From Pseudomonas sp. R4-35-07 (GTDB taxonomy: Bacteria; Pseudomonadota; Gammaproteobacteria; Pseudomonadales; Pseudomonadaceae): a DNA stretch of 64,000 nucleotides. Positions 1 to 7,937 of the stretch are shown here, piece after piece (position 1 is the first letter of the stretch; the number at the start of each line of letters is the position of its first letter). The notes beneath the pieces are model-generated. The model was not told where the DNA came from. It searched no databases and saw nothing but the letters and a program-made list of their open reading frames with translations. The position numbers and the translations under genes were made by a program. The stretch covers positions 248,001-312,000 of the forward strand of contig NZ_CP027732.1 of NCBI RefSeq assembly GCF_003852235.1. Reading direction: 5' to 3'.

Positions 1-4
1 TCTT

Positions 5-823
5 ATGTCGCGTCGTATCTCCCCCGTCATACCCGGCTTCGGGCTGACGCTGGGCTACACCGTCGTGTACCTCAGCCTGATCGTGCTCATCCCGCTGTCG
101 GCGATGTTTGTACACGCCGCTCAACTCACCTGGGATCAGTTCTGGAACATCATCTCCGCACCCCGCGTGCTGGCGGCGTTGAAACTGAGCTTCAGCACTG
201 CGTTGTACGCCGCGCTGATCAACGGCGTGATCGGCACCCTGCTGGCCTGGGTGCTGGTGCGCTACACCTTCCCCGGGCGCAAGATCATCGATGCGATGAT
301 CGACCTGCCGTTCGCCCTGCCTACCGCTGTGGCCGGTATCGCGTTGACCGCGCTGTATGCGCCTAACGGCCTGGTTGGCCAGTTCGCCGCCGACCTGGGC
401 TTCAAGATCGCCTACACCCCGCTGGGCATCACCCTGGCGCTGACCTTCGTTACCTTGCCCTTCGTGGTGCGCACCGTACAGCCGGTACTCGCCGATATCC
501 CCCGGGAAGTCGAAGAGGCCGCCGCCTGCCTGGGCGCCAAGCCGCTGCAAGTGTTCCGTCACATCCTCGTACCGGCGCTGTTGCCGGCCTGGCTGACCGG
601 TTTTGCGTTGGCCTTCGCCCGTGGCGTCGGCGAGTACGGTTCGGTGATTTTCATCGCCGGCAACATGCCGATGAAAACCGAGATTCTGCCGCTGCTGATC
701 ATGGTCAAGCTTGACCAGTACGACTACCGCGGCGCCACCTCGATCGGTGTGCTGATGCTGGTGGTTTCCTTTGTCTTGCTGCTGCTGATCAACTTGTTGC
801 AGCGGCGCATCGAACGTCCATAA
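5..823 (+). CDS. cysT: Sulfate/thiosulfate ABC transporter permease CysT
   Basis: This 272-residue inner-membrane protein is one of the two channel subunits of the CysTWA sulfate/thiosulfate importer. The sequence shows about six hydrophobic segments and the cytoplasmic EAA coupling loop ([11 protein letters not shown] from residue 170) followed by the conserved GEYGSV stretch seen in sulfate and molybdate permeases. Length is normal for CysT (about 270 to 280). It is followed by cysW after 13 bases and then cysA, so the three form one operon. Only four bases precede the start, so the promoter and the usual binding-protein gene (sbp) would lie outside the window. CysB control under sulfur limitation is known for the family but cannot be seen here. 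Confidence 0.95.
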   Translation: MSRRISPVIPGFGLTLGYTVVYLSLIVLIPLSAMFVHAAQLTWDQFWNIISAPRVLAALKLSFSTALYAALINGVIGTLLAWVLVRYTFPGRKIIDAMIDLPFALPTAVAGIALTALYAPNGLVGQFAADLGFKIAYTPLGITLALTFVTLPFVVRTVQPVLADIPREVEEAAACLGAKPLQVFRHILVPALLPAWLTGFALAFARGVGEYGSVIFIAGNMPMKTEILPLLIMVKLDQYDYRGATSIGVLMLVVSFVLLLLINLLQRRIERP

Positions 824-836
824 GGAGGCGCGGAAC

Positions 837-1709
837 ATGTCCCAATCGTCTATTTCCGCCGCGTCCTCGGCCAACGCCGCCCGGCGCGGCAGCGCCACCT
901 CGCGACGCATCCTGATCGGCCTCGGCTGGCTGGTGTTCGCGCTGTTTTTGCTGCTGCCGCTGTTGATCGTGGTGTCCCAGGGCTTGAAGAATGGCCTCGG
1001 CGCGTTCTTCACTGCGATCCTAGAACCGGACGCGCTGTCGGCGCTGAAACTCACGGTAATCGCCGTGGTGATTTCGGTGCCACTCAACCTGGTGTTTGGT
1101 GTCAGCGCCGCGTGGTGCGTGAGCAAGTATTCTTTCCGTGGCAAAAGCATATTGGTAACGCTGATCGACCTGCCGTTCTCGGTCTCGCCCGTGATCGCAG
1201 GCCTGGTGTACGTGCTGATGTTCGGCGCCCAGGGCTTTTTCGGGCCGTGGTTGCAGGACCATGACATCCAGATCGTGTTCGCCTTGCCCGGTATCGTGCT
1301 GGCGACCATCTTCGTCACCGTGCCGTTCGTGGCCCGCGAGCTGATCCCGTTGATGCAGGAGCAGGGCACCCAGGAAGAAGAAGCCGCGCGCCTGCTCGGT
1401 GCCAACGGCTGGCAGATGTTCTGGCATGTCACCGTGCCGAACATCAAGTGGGGCCTGATCTACGGCGTGGTGCTGTGTACCGCGCGGGCCATGGGTGAGT
1501 TCGGCGCGGTGTCGGTGGTGTCCGGCCATATTCGTGGCGTAACCAACACGCTGCCGCTGCACGTCGAGATTCTCTACAACGAATACAACCACGTCGCCGC
1601 CTTCGCGGTGGCCAGCCTGTTGCTGATCCTGGCGCTCTTCATCCTGCTGCTCAAGCAGTGGAGCGAGAACCGAATCAACCGCCTGCGCAACAGCGCCGGT
1701 GAGGAATAA
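837..1709 (+). CDS. cysW: Sulfate/thiosulfate ABC transporter permease CysW
   Basis: This is the second channel subunit of the sulfate importer, 290 residues. A hydrophilic N-terminal tail of about 22 residues rich in Ser and Ala precedes the first membrane segment. The EAA loop is at residues 181-190 ([10 protein letters not shown]), followed by the [15 protein letters not shown] signature that separates CysW from CysT. A good ribosome site (AAGGAGG) sits at the end of cysT, just before the ATG. cysA begins three bases after its stop, so translation is probably coupled. The transporter would move sulfate, and probably thiosulfate, from periplasmic Sbp/CysP-type receptors into the cytoplasm. 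Confidence 0.95.
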   Translation: MSQSSISAASSANAARRGSATSRRILIGLGWLVFALFLLLPLLIVVSQGLKNGLGAFFTAILEPDALSALKLTVIAVVISVPLNLVFGVSAAWCVSKYSFRGKSILVTLIDLPFSVSPVIAGLVYVLMFGAQGFFGPWLQDHDIQIVFALPGIVLATIFVTVPFVARELIPLMQEQGTQEEEAARLLGANGWQMFWHVTVPNIKWGLIYGVVLCTARAMGEFGAVSVVSGHIRGVTNTLPLHVEILYNEYNHVAAFAVASLLLILALFILLLKQWSENRINRLRNSAGEE

Positions 1710-1712
1710 GTC

Positions 1713-2693
1713 ATGTCGATCGAAGTCCGTAATGTCAGCAAGAACTTCAATGCCTTCAAGGCCCTGGACAGCATCAACCTGGATATCCAGAGTGGCGAGC
1801 TGGTGGCCTTGCTGGGCCCGTCCGGCTGCGGCAAGACCACCTTGCTGCGCATCATCGCAGGTCTCGAAACCCCGGATGACGGCAGCATCGTGTTCCACGG
1901 CGAGGACGTCTCCGGCCACGATGTGCGTGATCGCAACGTGGGCTTTGTGTTCCAGCACTATGCGCTGTTCCGCCATATGACCGTGTTCGACAACGTCGCC
2001 TTCGGCCTGCGCATGAAGCCGAAAAACCAGCGCCCAAGCGAAAGCCAGATCGCGACCAAGGTTCACGACCTGCTGAACATGGTGCAGCTCGATTGGCTGT
2101 CGGATCGCTATCCGGAACAACTCTCCGGCGGCCAGCGCCAACGTATCGCCTTGGCCCGCGCCCTGGCGGTAGAGCCTAAAGTGCTGCTGCTGGACGAACC
2201 CTTCGGCGCCCTCGATGCCAAGGTGCGCAAGGAGCTGCGCCGCTGGCTGGCGCGCTTGCACGAGGATATCAACTTGACCTCGGTGTTCGTGACCCATGAC
2301 CAGGAAGAGGCCATGGAAGTTGCCGACCGTATCGTGGTGATGAACAAGGGCGTGATCGAGCAGATCGGCTCACCGGGCGAGGTGTATGAAAACCCGGCCA
2401 GCGATTTTGTGTACCACTTCCTGGGTGACTCGAACCGCCTGCACCTGGGCGAGGATAAACACCTGCTGTTCCGCCCCCATGAGGTGTCGCTGTCGCGGCA
2501 TGAGCTGGAGGATCACCATGCGGCTGAGGTGCGCGATATTCGGCCGCTGGGCGCGACCACGCGGGTGACGTTGAAAGTCGAAGGCCAACCCGAGCTGATC
2601 GAAGCCGAAGTGGTAAAAGATCACGACAGCCTCACCGGCCTGGCCCGTGGCGAGACCCTGTTCTTCAAACCCAAGGTCTGGCAAAAAGCCTAA
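1713..2693 (+). CDS. cysA: Sulfate/thiosulfate ABC transporter ATPase CysA
   Basis: This 326-residue ATPase powers the CysTW channel. Walker A is at residues 35-42 (GPSGCGKT), the signature LSGGQ at 137-141, and Walker B with catalytic Glu ([12 protein letters not shown]) at about 157-168. The segment after residue 235 is the C-terminal regulatory (TOBE-like) domain typical of the CysA/MalK class. The final segment contains [13 protein letters not shown]. It is the last gene of cysTWA; a REP doublet starts 35 bases past its stop. A long open frame on the opposite strand overlaps cysW and cysA but is a codon-bias shadow. Confidence 0.95.
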   Translation: MSIEVRNVSKNFNAFKALDSINLDIQSGELVALLGPSGCGKTTLLRIIAGLETPDDGSIVFHGEDVSGHDVRDRNVGFVFQHYALFRHMTVFDNVAFGLRMKPKNQRPSESQIATKVHDLLNMVQLDWLSDRYPEQLSGGQRQRIALARALAVEPKVLLLDEPFGALDAKVRKELRRWLARLHEDINLTSVFVTHDQEEAMEVADRIVVMNKGVIEQIGSPGEVYENPASDFVYHFLGDSNRLHLGEDKHLLFRPHEVSLSRHELEDHHAAEVRDIRPLGATTRVTLKVEGQPELIEAEVVKDHDSLTGLARGETLFFKPKVWQKA

Positions 2694-2727
2694 GCTCACC
2701 GCAAAACCAAATCTGAAACTGGGACCA

Positions 2728-2820
2728 AATGTGGGAGGGGGCTTGCCCCCGATAGCAATGGATCAGTCAAAACATTTGTGACTGAGACACCGCCATCGGG
2801 GGCAAGCCCCCTCCCACATT
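2728..2820. repeat. REP doublet (REPIN), type 1, copy 1
   Basis: Two inverted copies of a short element (AATGTGGGAGGGGGCTTGCC and its complement) face each other across about 45 bases and can fold into a long hairpin. It separates cysA from the oppositely oriented Mpo1-like gene and may also act as a transcript end. The same arms recur eleven more times in this window. Confidence 0.95.
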
Positions 2821-2835
2821 AAACTTCACCCGGCT

Positions 2836-3360
2836 TTAGACCGTGGCGTTTTTCCCGCGCACCGCCACCGGCCCCGAGCGCGCTTCAATCTGTTGTTTCA
2901 GGTCCTGCCGCAAACCCACCAGAAACGCCAACTCCGCCACCACAAACAACGGCCCCACGATCAGCCCCGACACGTCGTTCACAAACGCTGGCTTGCGGCC
3001 TTCGTAGTAATGCCCGACAAACTGGATCACCCAGCCCAGTACAAACAGGCCCACGCCGCTGCCCAGCCACACCGTCGTGCTCTGCGCCGCCAGTACGTGC
3101 CCGGCCCACACCGACAAACCCATCAGCACCGTCATCAACCCACCCAGCGCCAGCTCCAGGCGCAGGTAGAACCACGCCGAAAACAGCGCCAGCAACACCG
3201 CCGGCGATAGCCACAGCCCGCCCACCGGCCATTCGGGGCGTGACAGCAGCACGGCGACCGCCACCACGATCAACGGAATGCCGATGAAATGACTGGTGAT
3301 ATTGCGCGGGTCGCGGTGGTAGGCGGCGTATTGACTGAGATGGTCGACGAGGCTTTTCAT
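2836..3360 (-). CDS. Mpo1-like (DUF962) membrane protein
   Basis: This 174-residue membrane protein belongs to the family of yeast Mpo1 (YGL010w), an iron-dependent dioxygenase of 2-hydroxy fatty acids. Conserved family features are visible: HRDPRNITSHFIGIPL near the N terminus and GHYYEGRKPAFVNDV around residue 116, both carrying the His residues that would bind iron, with four hydrophobic segments. I start it at MKSLVDHL (3360) rather than the upstream ATG at 3390, because this matches where the family normally begins. It lies downstream of hiuH on the same strand (gap about 100 bases) and may be co-transcribed. The enzymatic role in bacteria is inferred from the family only. Confidence 0.8.
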   Translation of the reverse strand: MKSLVDHLSQYAAYHRDPRNITSHFIGIPLIVVAVAVLLSRPEWPVGGLWLSPAVLLALFSAWFYLRLELALGGLMTVLMGLSVWAGHVLAAQSTTVWLGSGVGLFVLGWVIQFVGHYYEGRKPAFVNDVSGLIVGPLFVVAELAFLVGLRQDLKQQIEARSGPVAVRGKNATV

Positions 3361-3462
3361 TGTTATTCCTCTTGTAGGATGTTTGATCATGCCCTGTCAG
3401 TCGGCTGCCAGCGGCTGCTGATGATGATCGCGCAAGGCCAGGGTGAAGTCGAGCAGGCGCGC

Positions 3463-3873
3463 CTATGAACCGCGATAGGTGGAGAAGCCATAAGGGCTGA
3501 GCAACAGCGGGATGTGGTAGTGCTGGTCAGCCTGCTTGACCTGGAAAATCACCGGCACTTCGGGGAAGAAGGTTTCGCGGTTGGCTTTCTTGTAATAGTC
3601 GCCGGTCTTGAACACCACGCGGTACTCGCCCGGCTTCATTTTGCGATCAGCCGGGAACAGTTCGGCGATGCGCCCTTGCTGGTTGGTCACGCCTTGGGAC
3701 AGCGCCTGCCATTGGTCGCCCACGTGTTCTTCCAGGGTGACGTTGACGCCGGCGCTCGGCAGGCCATTTTCCAGGTTGAGCACATGCACGCTCAGCGGGT
3801 TGCCGTCGGCCAGGGCCAGATTGCACAGGCCGCTCAGGCTGAGGGCGGCGAGGGTCATGCTTAGGGTTTTCAT
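3463..3873 (-). CDS. hiuH: Periplasmic 5-hydroxyisourate hydrolase (transthyretin-like)
   Basis: This 136-residue protein has a signal peptide of about 22 residues (cleavage after LALA) and then a complete transthyretin-related domain. Catalytic signatures of HIU hydrolase are present: the N-terminal His (LSVHVLNLENG), the Arg in GRIAEL, and the hallmark C-terminal HYHIPLLLSPYGFSTYRGS. It would hydrolyse 5-hydroxyisourate, the product of urate oxidation, in the periplasm. It follows the GlcG-like gene on the same strand (28-base gap), divergent from a receiver-only response regulator. In E. coli hiuH is also periplasmic and lies beside the hprRS two-component genes that control it, so the arrangement here looks like a related locus. 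Confidence 0.92.
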   Translation of the reverse strand: MKTLSMTLAALSLSGLCNLALADGNPLSVHVLNLENGLPSAGVNVTLEEHVGDQWQALSQGVTNQQGRIAELFPADRKMKPGEYRVVFKTGDYYKKANRETFFPEVPVIFQVKQADQHYHIPLLLSPYGFSTYRGS

Positions 3874-3901
3874 CGAGAAGTCCTTGTTGGCAGGAGTGGA
3901 A

Positions 3902-4375
3902 TCAAGGGGTGATTTTCAAGCCCAGTTGCTCGGCCGCCTGTACGGCGCAGGCTTCATCCTGCGGCGCGCCGCCGGCACCGGCGATGCCCAGCGCGCCGAC
4001 CAGTTCGGCCTCGGCAAACAGCGGCACGCCACCGCCGAGCAACAGCAATTCGGGCAAGCTGTTAAGGTTGGCGGCCTCGGGGTTGTTGCGCGCACGCTCG
4101 GCGAACAGCCGGGTTGGGGTTTTGGTCGACAACGCCGTGTACGCCTTGCGCTGGCTGGCGAGGCTGTTGTGCGGGCCAACGCCGTCGGCGCGCAGGCTCA
4201 GCAGCAGGTTGCCGCCACGGTCGAGCACGGTCAGCGCGGCGGTGCAGTGAGCCAGGCTGGCATCGGCCAATTGGCGTGCGGTGTGTAAATCAAGCGTGGC
4301 GTGGCGTGGCAGTTGTGGCGTCGCCTGGGCGGCAGTCGCCACGGCGAGGCTCAGGCATAAAGCAGTGCGATACAT
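3902..4375 (-). CDS. Secreted GlcG/HbpS (DUF336) family protein
   Basis: This 157-residue protein has an N-terminal signal peptide (MYRTALCLSLAVATAAQA) and one GlcG/HbpS domain. Family features include the run LADASLAHCTAALTVLDRGG, the Gly-rich LLLGGGVPLFAEAELVGALG, and the C-terminal ALGIAGAGGAPQDEACA. Members bind haem or small ligands, or have no known role; no activity can be assigned here. I choose the ATG at 4375 over the upstream one at 4435 because only the shorter form begins with a signal peptide. It is the first gene of the leftward group with hiuH. A CusR/HprR-like box lies 66-83 bases upstream. Confidence 0.78.
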   Translation of the reverse strand: MYRTALCLSLAVATAAQATPQLPRHATLDLHTARQLADASLAHCTAALTVLDRGGNLLLSLRADGVGPHNSLASQRKAYTALSTKTPTRLFAERARNNPEAANLNSLPELLLLGGGVPLFAEAELVGALGIAGAGGAPQDEACAVQAAEQLGLKITP

Positions 4376-4440
4376 GGTGAACGCTCCAGAAGGCAGGCCG
4401 TCACGGTAGCCAGTGGAGGTGGACAAAAGCCGCACAATTT

Positions 4441-4458
4441 GATGACAGGTTTGTAATC
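4441..4458. promoter_or_regulatory. Candidate CusR/HprR/CopR-type operator box
   Basis: GATGACAGGTTTGTAATC matches the copper/peroxide regulator box CATTACAAAATTGTAATG at 13 of 18 positions, including both half-sites (AT-ACA and TTGTAAT). It lies between the GlcG-like/hiuH genes and the receiver remnant, so it could serve a regulator of that family. The match was made by eye and against a consensus recalled from memory. Confidence 0.5.
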
Positions 4459-4475
4459 AAACCCAGAGGTAAGGC

Positions 4476-4841
4476 ATGCACGTGTTGTTAGTGGAAGACC
4501 AGCCGCAACTGGCGCAACGGATGGCCCAGGCCTTGAGCGAGGCCGGTTTTACCGTGGAAGTCGCGGCCAACGGCATGGCCGCGCAACGGTTTGTGGAAAG
4601 CACCGTGTACGACCTGGTGATCCTCGATGTGATGCTACCGGGTCTGAATGCCTGGAAGTTGCAGCAGGCGATTCGCCAACGCGGCGAAACGCCCGTGCTG
4701 TTTCTGACCACGCCCGATGGCATCGAAGATCGTTTGCGTGGGTTGGAATTGCATGAAGACGACTACTTGCTCAAGCCGTTTGACGCCAAGGCATTGGTGG
4801 CGCGGGTGAGGAAGGTGTTGCGGCGTGACCGAGGGCGGTGA
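4476..4841 (+). pseudogene. Receiver-only remnant of an OmpR-class response regulator (HprR/CopR-like)
   Basis: The 121 residues form a complete CheY-like receiver: acidic pair E7/D8, phosphoacceptor D51 (LVILDVMLPG), T78/T79 and K100 (DDYLLKPF). The chain stops at VRKVLRRDRGR, exactly where OmpR-class proteins join their winged-helix DNA-binding domain. A type 1 REP doublet begins about 14 bases after the stop, and neither the output domain nor a partner histidine kinase follows. A sound ribosome site (GAGGTAAGG) precedes the ATG, so it may still be made. It faces hiuH, as hprR does in E. coli, so I read it as the stump of an HprRS/CopRS-type pair. It could alternatively work as a stand-alone receiver. 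Confidence 0.7.
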
Positions 4842-4854
4842 TGGCCTCCACCAC

Positions 4855-4934
4855 CGCTATCGGGGGCAAGCCCCCTCCCACAGTTGATTTGTGAATACAG
4901 TTCAAATGTGGGAGGGGGCTTGCCCCCGATGAGG
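4855..4934. repeat. REP doublet (REPIN), type 1, copy 2
   Basis: Inverted arms CTATCGGGGGCAAGCCCCCT...AGGGGGCTTGCCCCCGATGAG surround about 30 bases. It sits directly at the truncated 3' end of the receiver gene and next to the convergent AraC regulator gene, so it marks the deletion end point of the two-component locus. Confidence 0.95.
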
Positions 4935-4958
4935 TCCTCAAAGCCACCACACATCCCC

Positions 4959-5963
4959 CTACCGCAACCCATCCCTGAACTGCCCCGGCGTCATCCCCGT
5001 CCAGCGCTTGAACGCCCGATTGAAACTGCTGGTATCGGCAAACCCTAGCAAATGGCTGATCTCGGCCAATGAACACTGCGGATCGCGCAGGTGCAACAGC
5101 GCCAGGTTCTGCCGACACTCATTGAGCAGCGCATCAAACCGGCAGCCTTCATCTGCCAGGTGCCGCTGCAGGCTGCGCAGGCTCAAATGCAGCGCCTGGG
5201 CGATCCGCTCCGCGCTGGGTTCGCCGTCGGGCAGTTGCGCCTCGATGGCGGCGCGCACCTTGCGTTCCCAGGTCAGCGGTTGCAGTTGGGCCAGGGTGCG
5301 CTTGAGCACGGTTTCATTGTGTTCGGCCAACTCTGGGTTGGCGTCGTCTAGGTGGCTGTCGAAGTCGCGGGCGGCGAACTCCAGGCGGTCTTCCTCGGCG
5401 CCGAAGAACACCGGTGAGCGAAACACCGTGTGCCAGGGCGCAGGGTCGGCCGGTTCCGGGCGCCGCAGGTACACCGCCAGCGGTGCGTAGTCACGCCCCA
5501 GGCGATTGCGGCAGGTGCGCACATAGATCGCCGCGAACGCATCGATGGCTTCCAGCGCCGGCGCCGGGCTGCCTTCGGGTTGCAGCAGGCGGAAACGGTA
5601 GCCGTCACCGTGACGGCTCAGCTCCAGGCTCAGGGCATCACTGACCACCTGGTGATAGCGCACGATACGCTCGAACACCTCGCGCAGGCTGCCGCTGGCC
5701 ACCAGCGCATACCCCAACGCATGAAAGGTGGTGGGGCTGACAAACCTCGACACCCGCAAGCCAATCGCCGGATCGCCACTGGCCTGCACCGCCAGTTCCC
5801 ACAGGCGCGTGGTGGCCGACAACGGGTAGCGCGCATTCGGGTCGTCCATCAACAGCGGGTCGAGCCCGGCCTCGCGGCAGAGCGCGGCGCTGTCCAGGCC
5901 CAGGGCGTCGAGTTGCTTGCGCAGGGCGCGGGTCCAACTGGCGAGGGAGGTGGGTTCGGTCAT
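4959..5963 (-). CDS. AraC-family transcriptional regulator (Arabinose_bd type N-terminal domain)
   Basis: This 334-residue regulator has an N-terminal sensing domain (residues about 15-200, with FHALGYALVASGSLREVFERIVRYHQVV typical of the OruR/VirF-like group). A C-terminal double helix-turn-helix occupies about residues 235-334; visible elements are LHLSLRSLQRHLADEG and the second motif ISHLLGFADTSSFNRAFKRWTGMTP. It is divergent from a fatty-acid desaturase gene 101 bases away, which is its most likely target. The inducer cannot be read from sequence. Confidence 0.88.
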   Translation of the reverse strand: MTEPTSLASWTRALRKQLDALGLDSAALCREAGLDPLLMDDPNARYPLSATTRLWELAVQASGDPAIGLRVSRFVSPTTFHALGYALVASGSLREVFERIVRYHQVVSDALSLELSRHGDGYRFRLLQPEGSPAPALEAIDAFAAIYVRTCRNRLGRDYAPLAVYLRRPEPADPAPWHTVFRSPVFFGAEEDRLEFAARDFDSHLDDANPELAEHNETVLKRTLAQLQPLTWERKVRAAIEAQLPDGEPSAERIAQALHLSLRSLQRHLADEGCRFDALLNECRQNLALLHLRDPQCSLAEISHLLGFADTSSFNRAFKRWTGMTPGQFRDGLR

Positions 5964-6064
5964 GGCGATTGGCGCTTGCGGTCAACAGGTTGGCGTGCGG
6001 AGCTAGCGCCCTGCGCCAGGGTTGGGTGCAGGATGCAGGCATCACTCCACTAGAGAATGGAAGC

Positions 6065-7135
6065 ATGGACGGTACTTGTGCAAGTCCCCAGCAGATGAAC
6101 GCCCAACAGCGTTCGGCGCATATCCGTGAGGTGGTGCTGGCCGAGGGCGTGCGATTGCGCCAGCGCCACCCCTGGCTGCTGCATCAGGACGCCCTGGGCG
6201 CGGGCATCCTGGCGTTTGCGCTGGTCGGCATGCTGGGTTCGGCGGCGCTGTATATCAGCGGCCAGATGGCCTGGTGGGTGTGCCTGCTGCTCAACGCCTT
6301 CTTCGCCTCACTCACCCATGAGCTGGAACATGACCTGATCCACAGCATGTACTTTCGCAAGCAGCGCGTGCCGCACAACCTGATGATGGGCCTGGTCTGG
6401 CTGGCGCGGCCGAGCACCATCAACCCATGGATTCGCCGGCACCTGCACCTCAATCATCACAAGGTTTCCGGCACCGAGGCCGATATGGAAGAGCGCGCGA
6501 TCACCAACGGCGAGCCCTGGGGCATCGCGCGCTTGCTGATGGTCGGCGATAACATGATGTCGGCATTCATCCGTCTGCTGCGCGCCAAGACCTGGCGGCA
6601 CCGGTTCAGCATCCTCAAGCGCGTGGTGCTGGTGTACGCACCGCTGGCGCTGCTGCATTGGGGCGCGTGGTACGTGTTCCTGGGTTTTCATGCCGCCAAT
6701 GGCATCGCCAGCCTGATGGGCGCGCCCATCGAGTGGTCAGCCGGGACGCTGCAGATGATGCAGGTGATCGACATCGCCGCCGTGGTGATCATCGGCCCCA
6801 ACGTGCTGCGCACCTTCTGCCTGCACTTTGTCAGCTCCAACATGCATTACTACGGCGATGTGGAGCTGGGCAATGTGATCCAGCAGACCCAGGTGCTCAA
6901 CCCCTGGTGGATGTGGCCGTTGCAGGCGTTCTGTTTCAATTTCGGCAGTACCCACGGCATCCACCATTTTGTGGTGAAGGAGCCGTTCTATATTCGCCAG
7001 ATGACCGCCAAGGTGGCGCACAAGGTCATGGCCGAGATGGGTGTGCGCTTCAATGACTTGGGCACCTTTGCGCGGGCTAATCGGCTTGAGCGCCAGGAGC
7101 AGCCGCGCAGCGAACTGTCGTTCAGCAAGCGATGA
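6065..7135 (+). CDS. Membrane fatty-acid desaturase family protein
   Basis: This 356-residue integral membrane protein shows the three histidine boxes of the desaturase/hydroxylase superfamily: HELEHD at 85-90, HLHLNHH at 126-132 and HGIHH at 297-301, with hydrophobic hairpins between them. These would bind a di-iron centre that oxidises a lipid chain. I chose the ATG at 6065, preceded by GGAAG, over one at 5969 that would extend through the intergenic space. The gene is divergent from the AraC regulator. Its last 14 bases overlap the 3' end of the convergent atsC. Substrate (fatty acyl chain, alkane or other lipid) is not decidable by eye. Confidence 0.8.
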   Translation: MDGTCASPQQMNAQQRSAHIREVVLAEGVRLRQRHPWLLHQDALGAGILAFALVGMLGSAALYISGQMAWWVCLLLNAFFASLTHELEHDLIHSMYFRKQRVPHNLMMGLVWLARPSTINPWIRRHLHLNHHKVSGTEADMEERAITNGEPWGIARLLMVGDNMMSAFIRLLRAKTWRHRFSILKRVVLVYAPLALLHWGAWYVFLGFHAANGIASLMGAPIEWSAGTLQMMQVIDIAAVVIIGPNVLRTFCLHFVSSNMHYYGDVELGNVIQQTQVLNPWWMWPLQAFCFNFGSTHGIHHFVVKEPFYIRQMTAKVAHKVMAEMGVRFNDLGTFARANRLERQEQPRSELSFSKR

Positions 7136-7937
7136 ACGCCAACGGCAGGTCGCGGATCTGCTCGCGCGCCGGCGGCTGGTAGTGATCGTCGCTGGTCAAT
7201 TCATGCAGCAGCTCTTCGCGCAACTGGTGGAATTCAAAGCTGCTGCGCTGGCGTGGATGGGGCAGGGCAATCTCGACCACCTGCTTGATCCGTCCCGGTC
7301 GGGGCTCCATCACCACCACCCGGTCGGCCAGGAAAATCGCTTCCTCCACGTCGTGCGTCACCAGCACCGTAGTGATGCTGGCGCGGGCGCGGATCGCCAG
7401 CAGTTCGTCCTGCATCTGCTGGCGGGTCAGCGCATCCAGTGCGCCGAACGGCTCGTCCAGCAGCAGAATCCGTGGGCTGGCAACCAAGCCGCGAGCGATC
7501 GCCACCCGTTGCGCCATGCCGCCGGACAACTGGTGAGGATAGGCGCGGGTGAAGTCAGTCAGGCCCACCAGTTCGATAAAGTCGCTGATGCGCCGGCTGC
7601 GCTCGGCCTCGCTCAAGGGCTCGTTGACCAGGCCCAGGCCGATGTTCTGCGCCACCGTCAGCCACGGAAACAAGCGGTGTTCCTGGAACACAATGCCGCG
7701 TTCGCCACCGATGCCGTTCACCGGCTTACCGTCCACCTGAATCTCGCCGCGAAACTGCGTATCCAGCCCCACCAGCAAGCGCAGCAGCGTGGATTTTCCG
7801 CAGCCGCTGGAGCCGACAATCGCAACGAATTCGCCCTCGGCGATCTGCAGGTTGAACTCACGGATGGCCTCCAATTCGAAGCCCTCCACATCGAAAGACT
7901 TGCCCACATGGTTGAAGCTGACAATCGGTGCGTTCAT
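7122..7937 (-). CDS. atsC: Sulfate-ester ABC transporter ATPase (AtsC-like, SsuB/TauB family)
   Basis: The 271-residue ATPase has Walker A GSSGCGKST at residues 42-50, signature LSGGM at 137-141, and Walker [13 protein letters not shown] at 157-168. Overall it is the nitrate/sulfonate/taurine type. It overlaps the end of the permease gene by four bases (ATGA), so the two are one leftward operon. The AtsC name rests on context: divergent atsR, nearby atsK and a sulfatase gene, as I recall for the sulfate-ester genes of P. putida S-313. If that is wrong it is still an SsuB/TauB-type importer subunit. Confidence 0.8.
   Translation of the reverse strand: MNAPIVSFNHVGKSFDVEGFELEAIREFNLQIAEGEFVAIVGSSGCGKSTLLRLLVGLDTQFRGEIQVDGKPVNGIGGERGIVFQEHRLFPWLTVAQNIGLGLVNEPLSEAERSRRISDFIELVGLTDFTRAYPHQLSGGMAQRVAIARGLVASPRILLLDEPFGALDALTRQQMQDELLAIRARASITTVLVTHDVEEAIFLADRVVVMEPRPGRIKQVVEIALPHPRQRSSFEFHQLREELLHELTSDDHYQPPAREQIRDLPLAFIAC

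Noticed and set aside
1020..2297. Long open frame (425 codons) on the minus strand over cysW and cysA
   Set aside because: It overlaps two well-supported transporter genes, is rich in His, Gln and Arg as expected for a shadow of high-GC coding DNA, and has no recognisable domain.
3391..3462. In-frame open stretch after the hiuH stop (reads like RLLDFTLALRDHH)
   Set aside because: HIU hydrolases always end in YRGS, so the stop is real. The 21 following codons are too few to call a gene remnant without comparison data.
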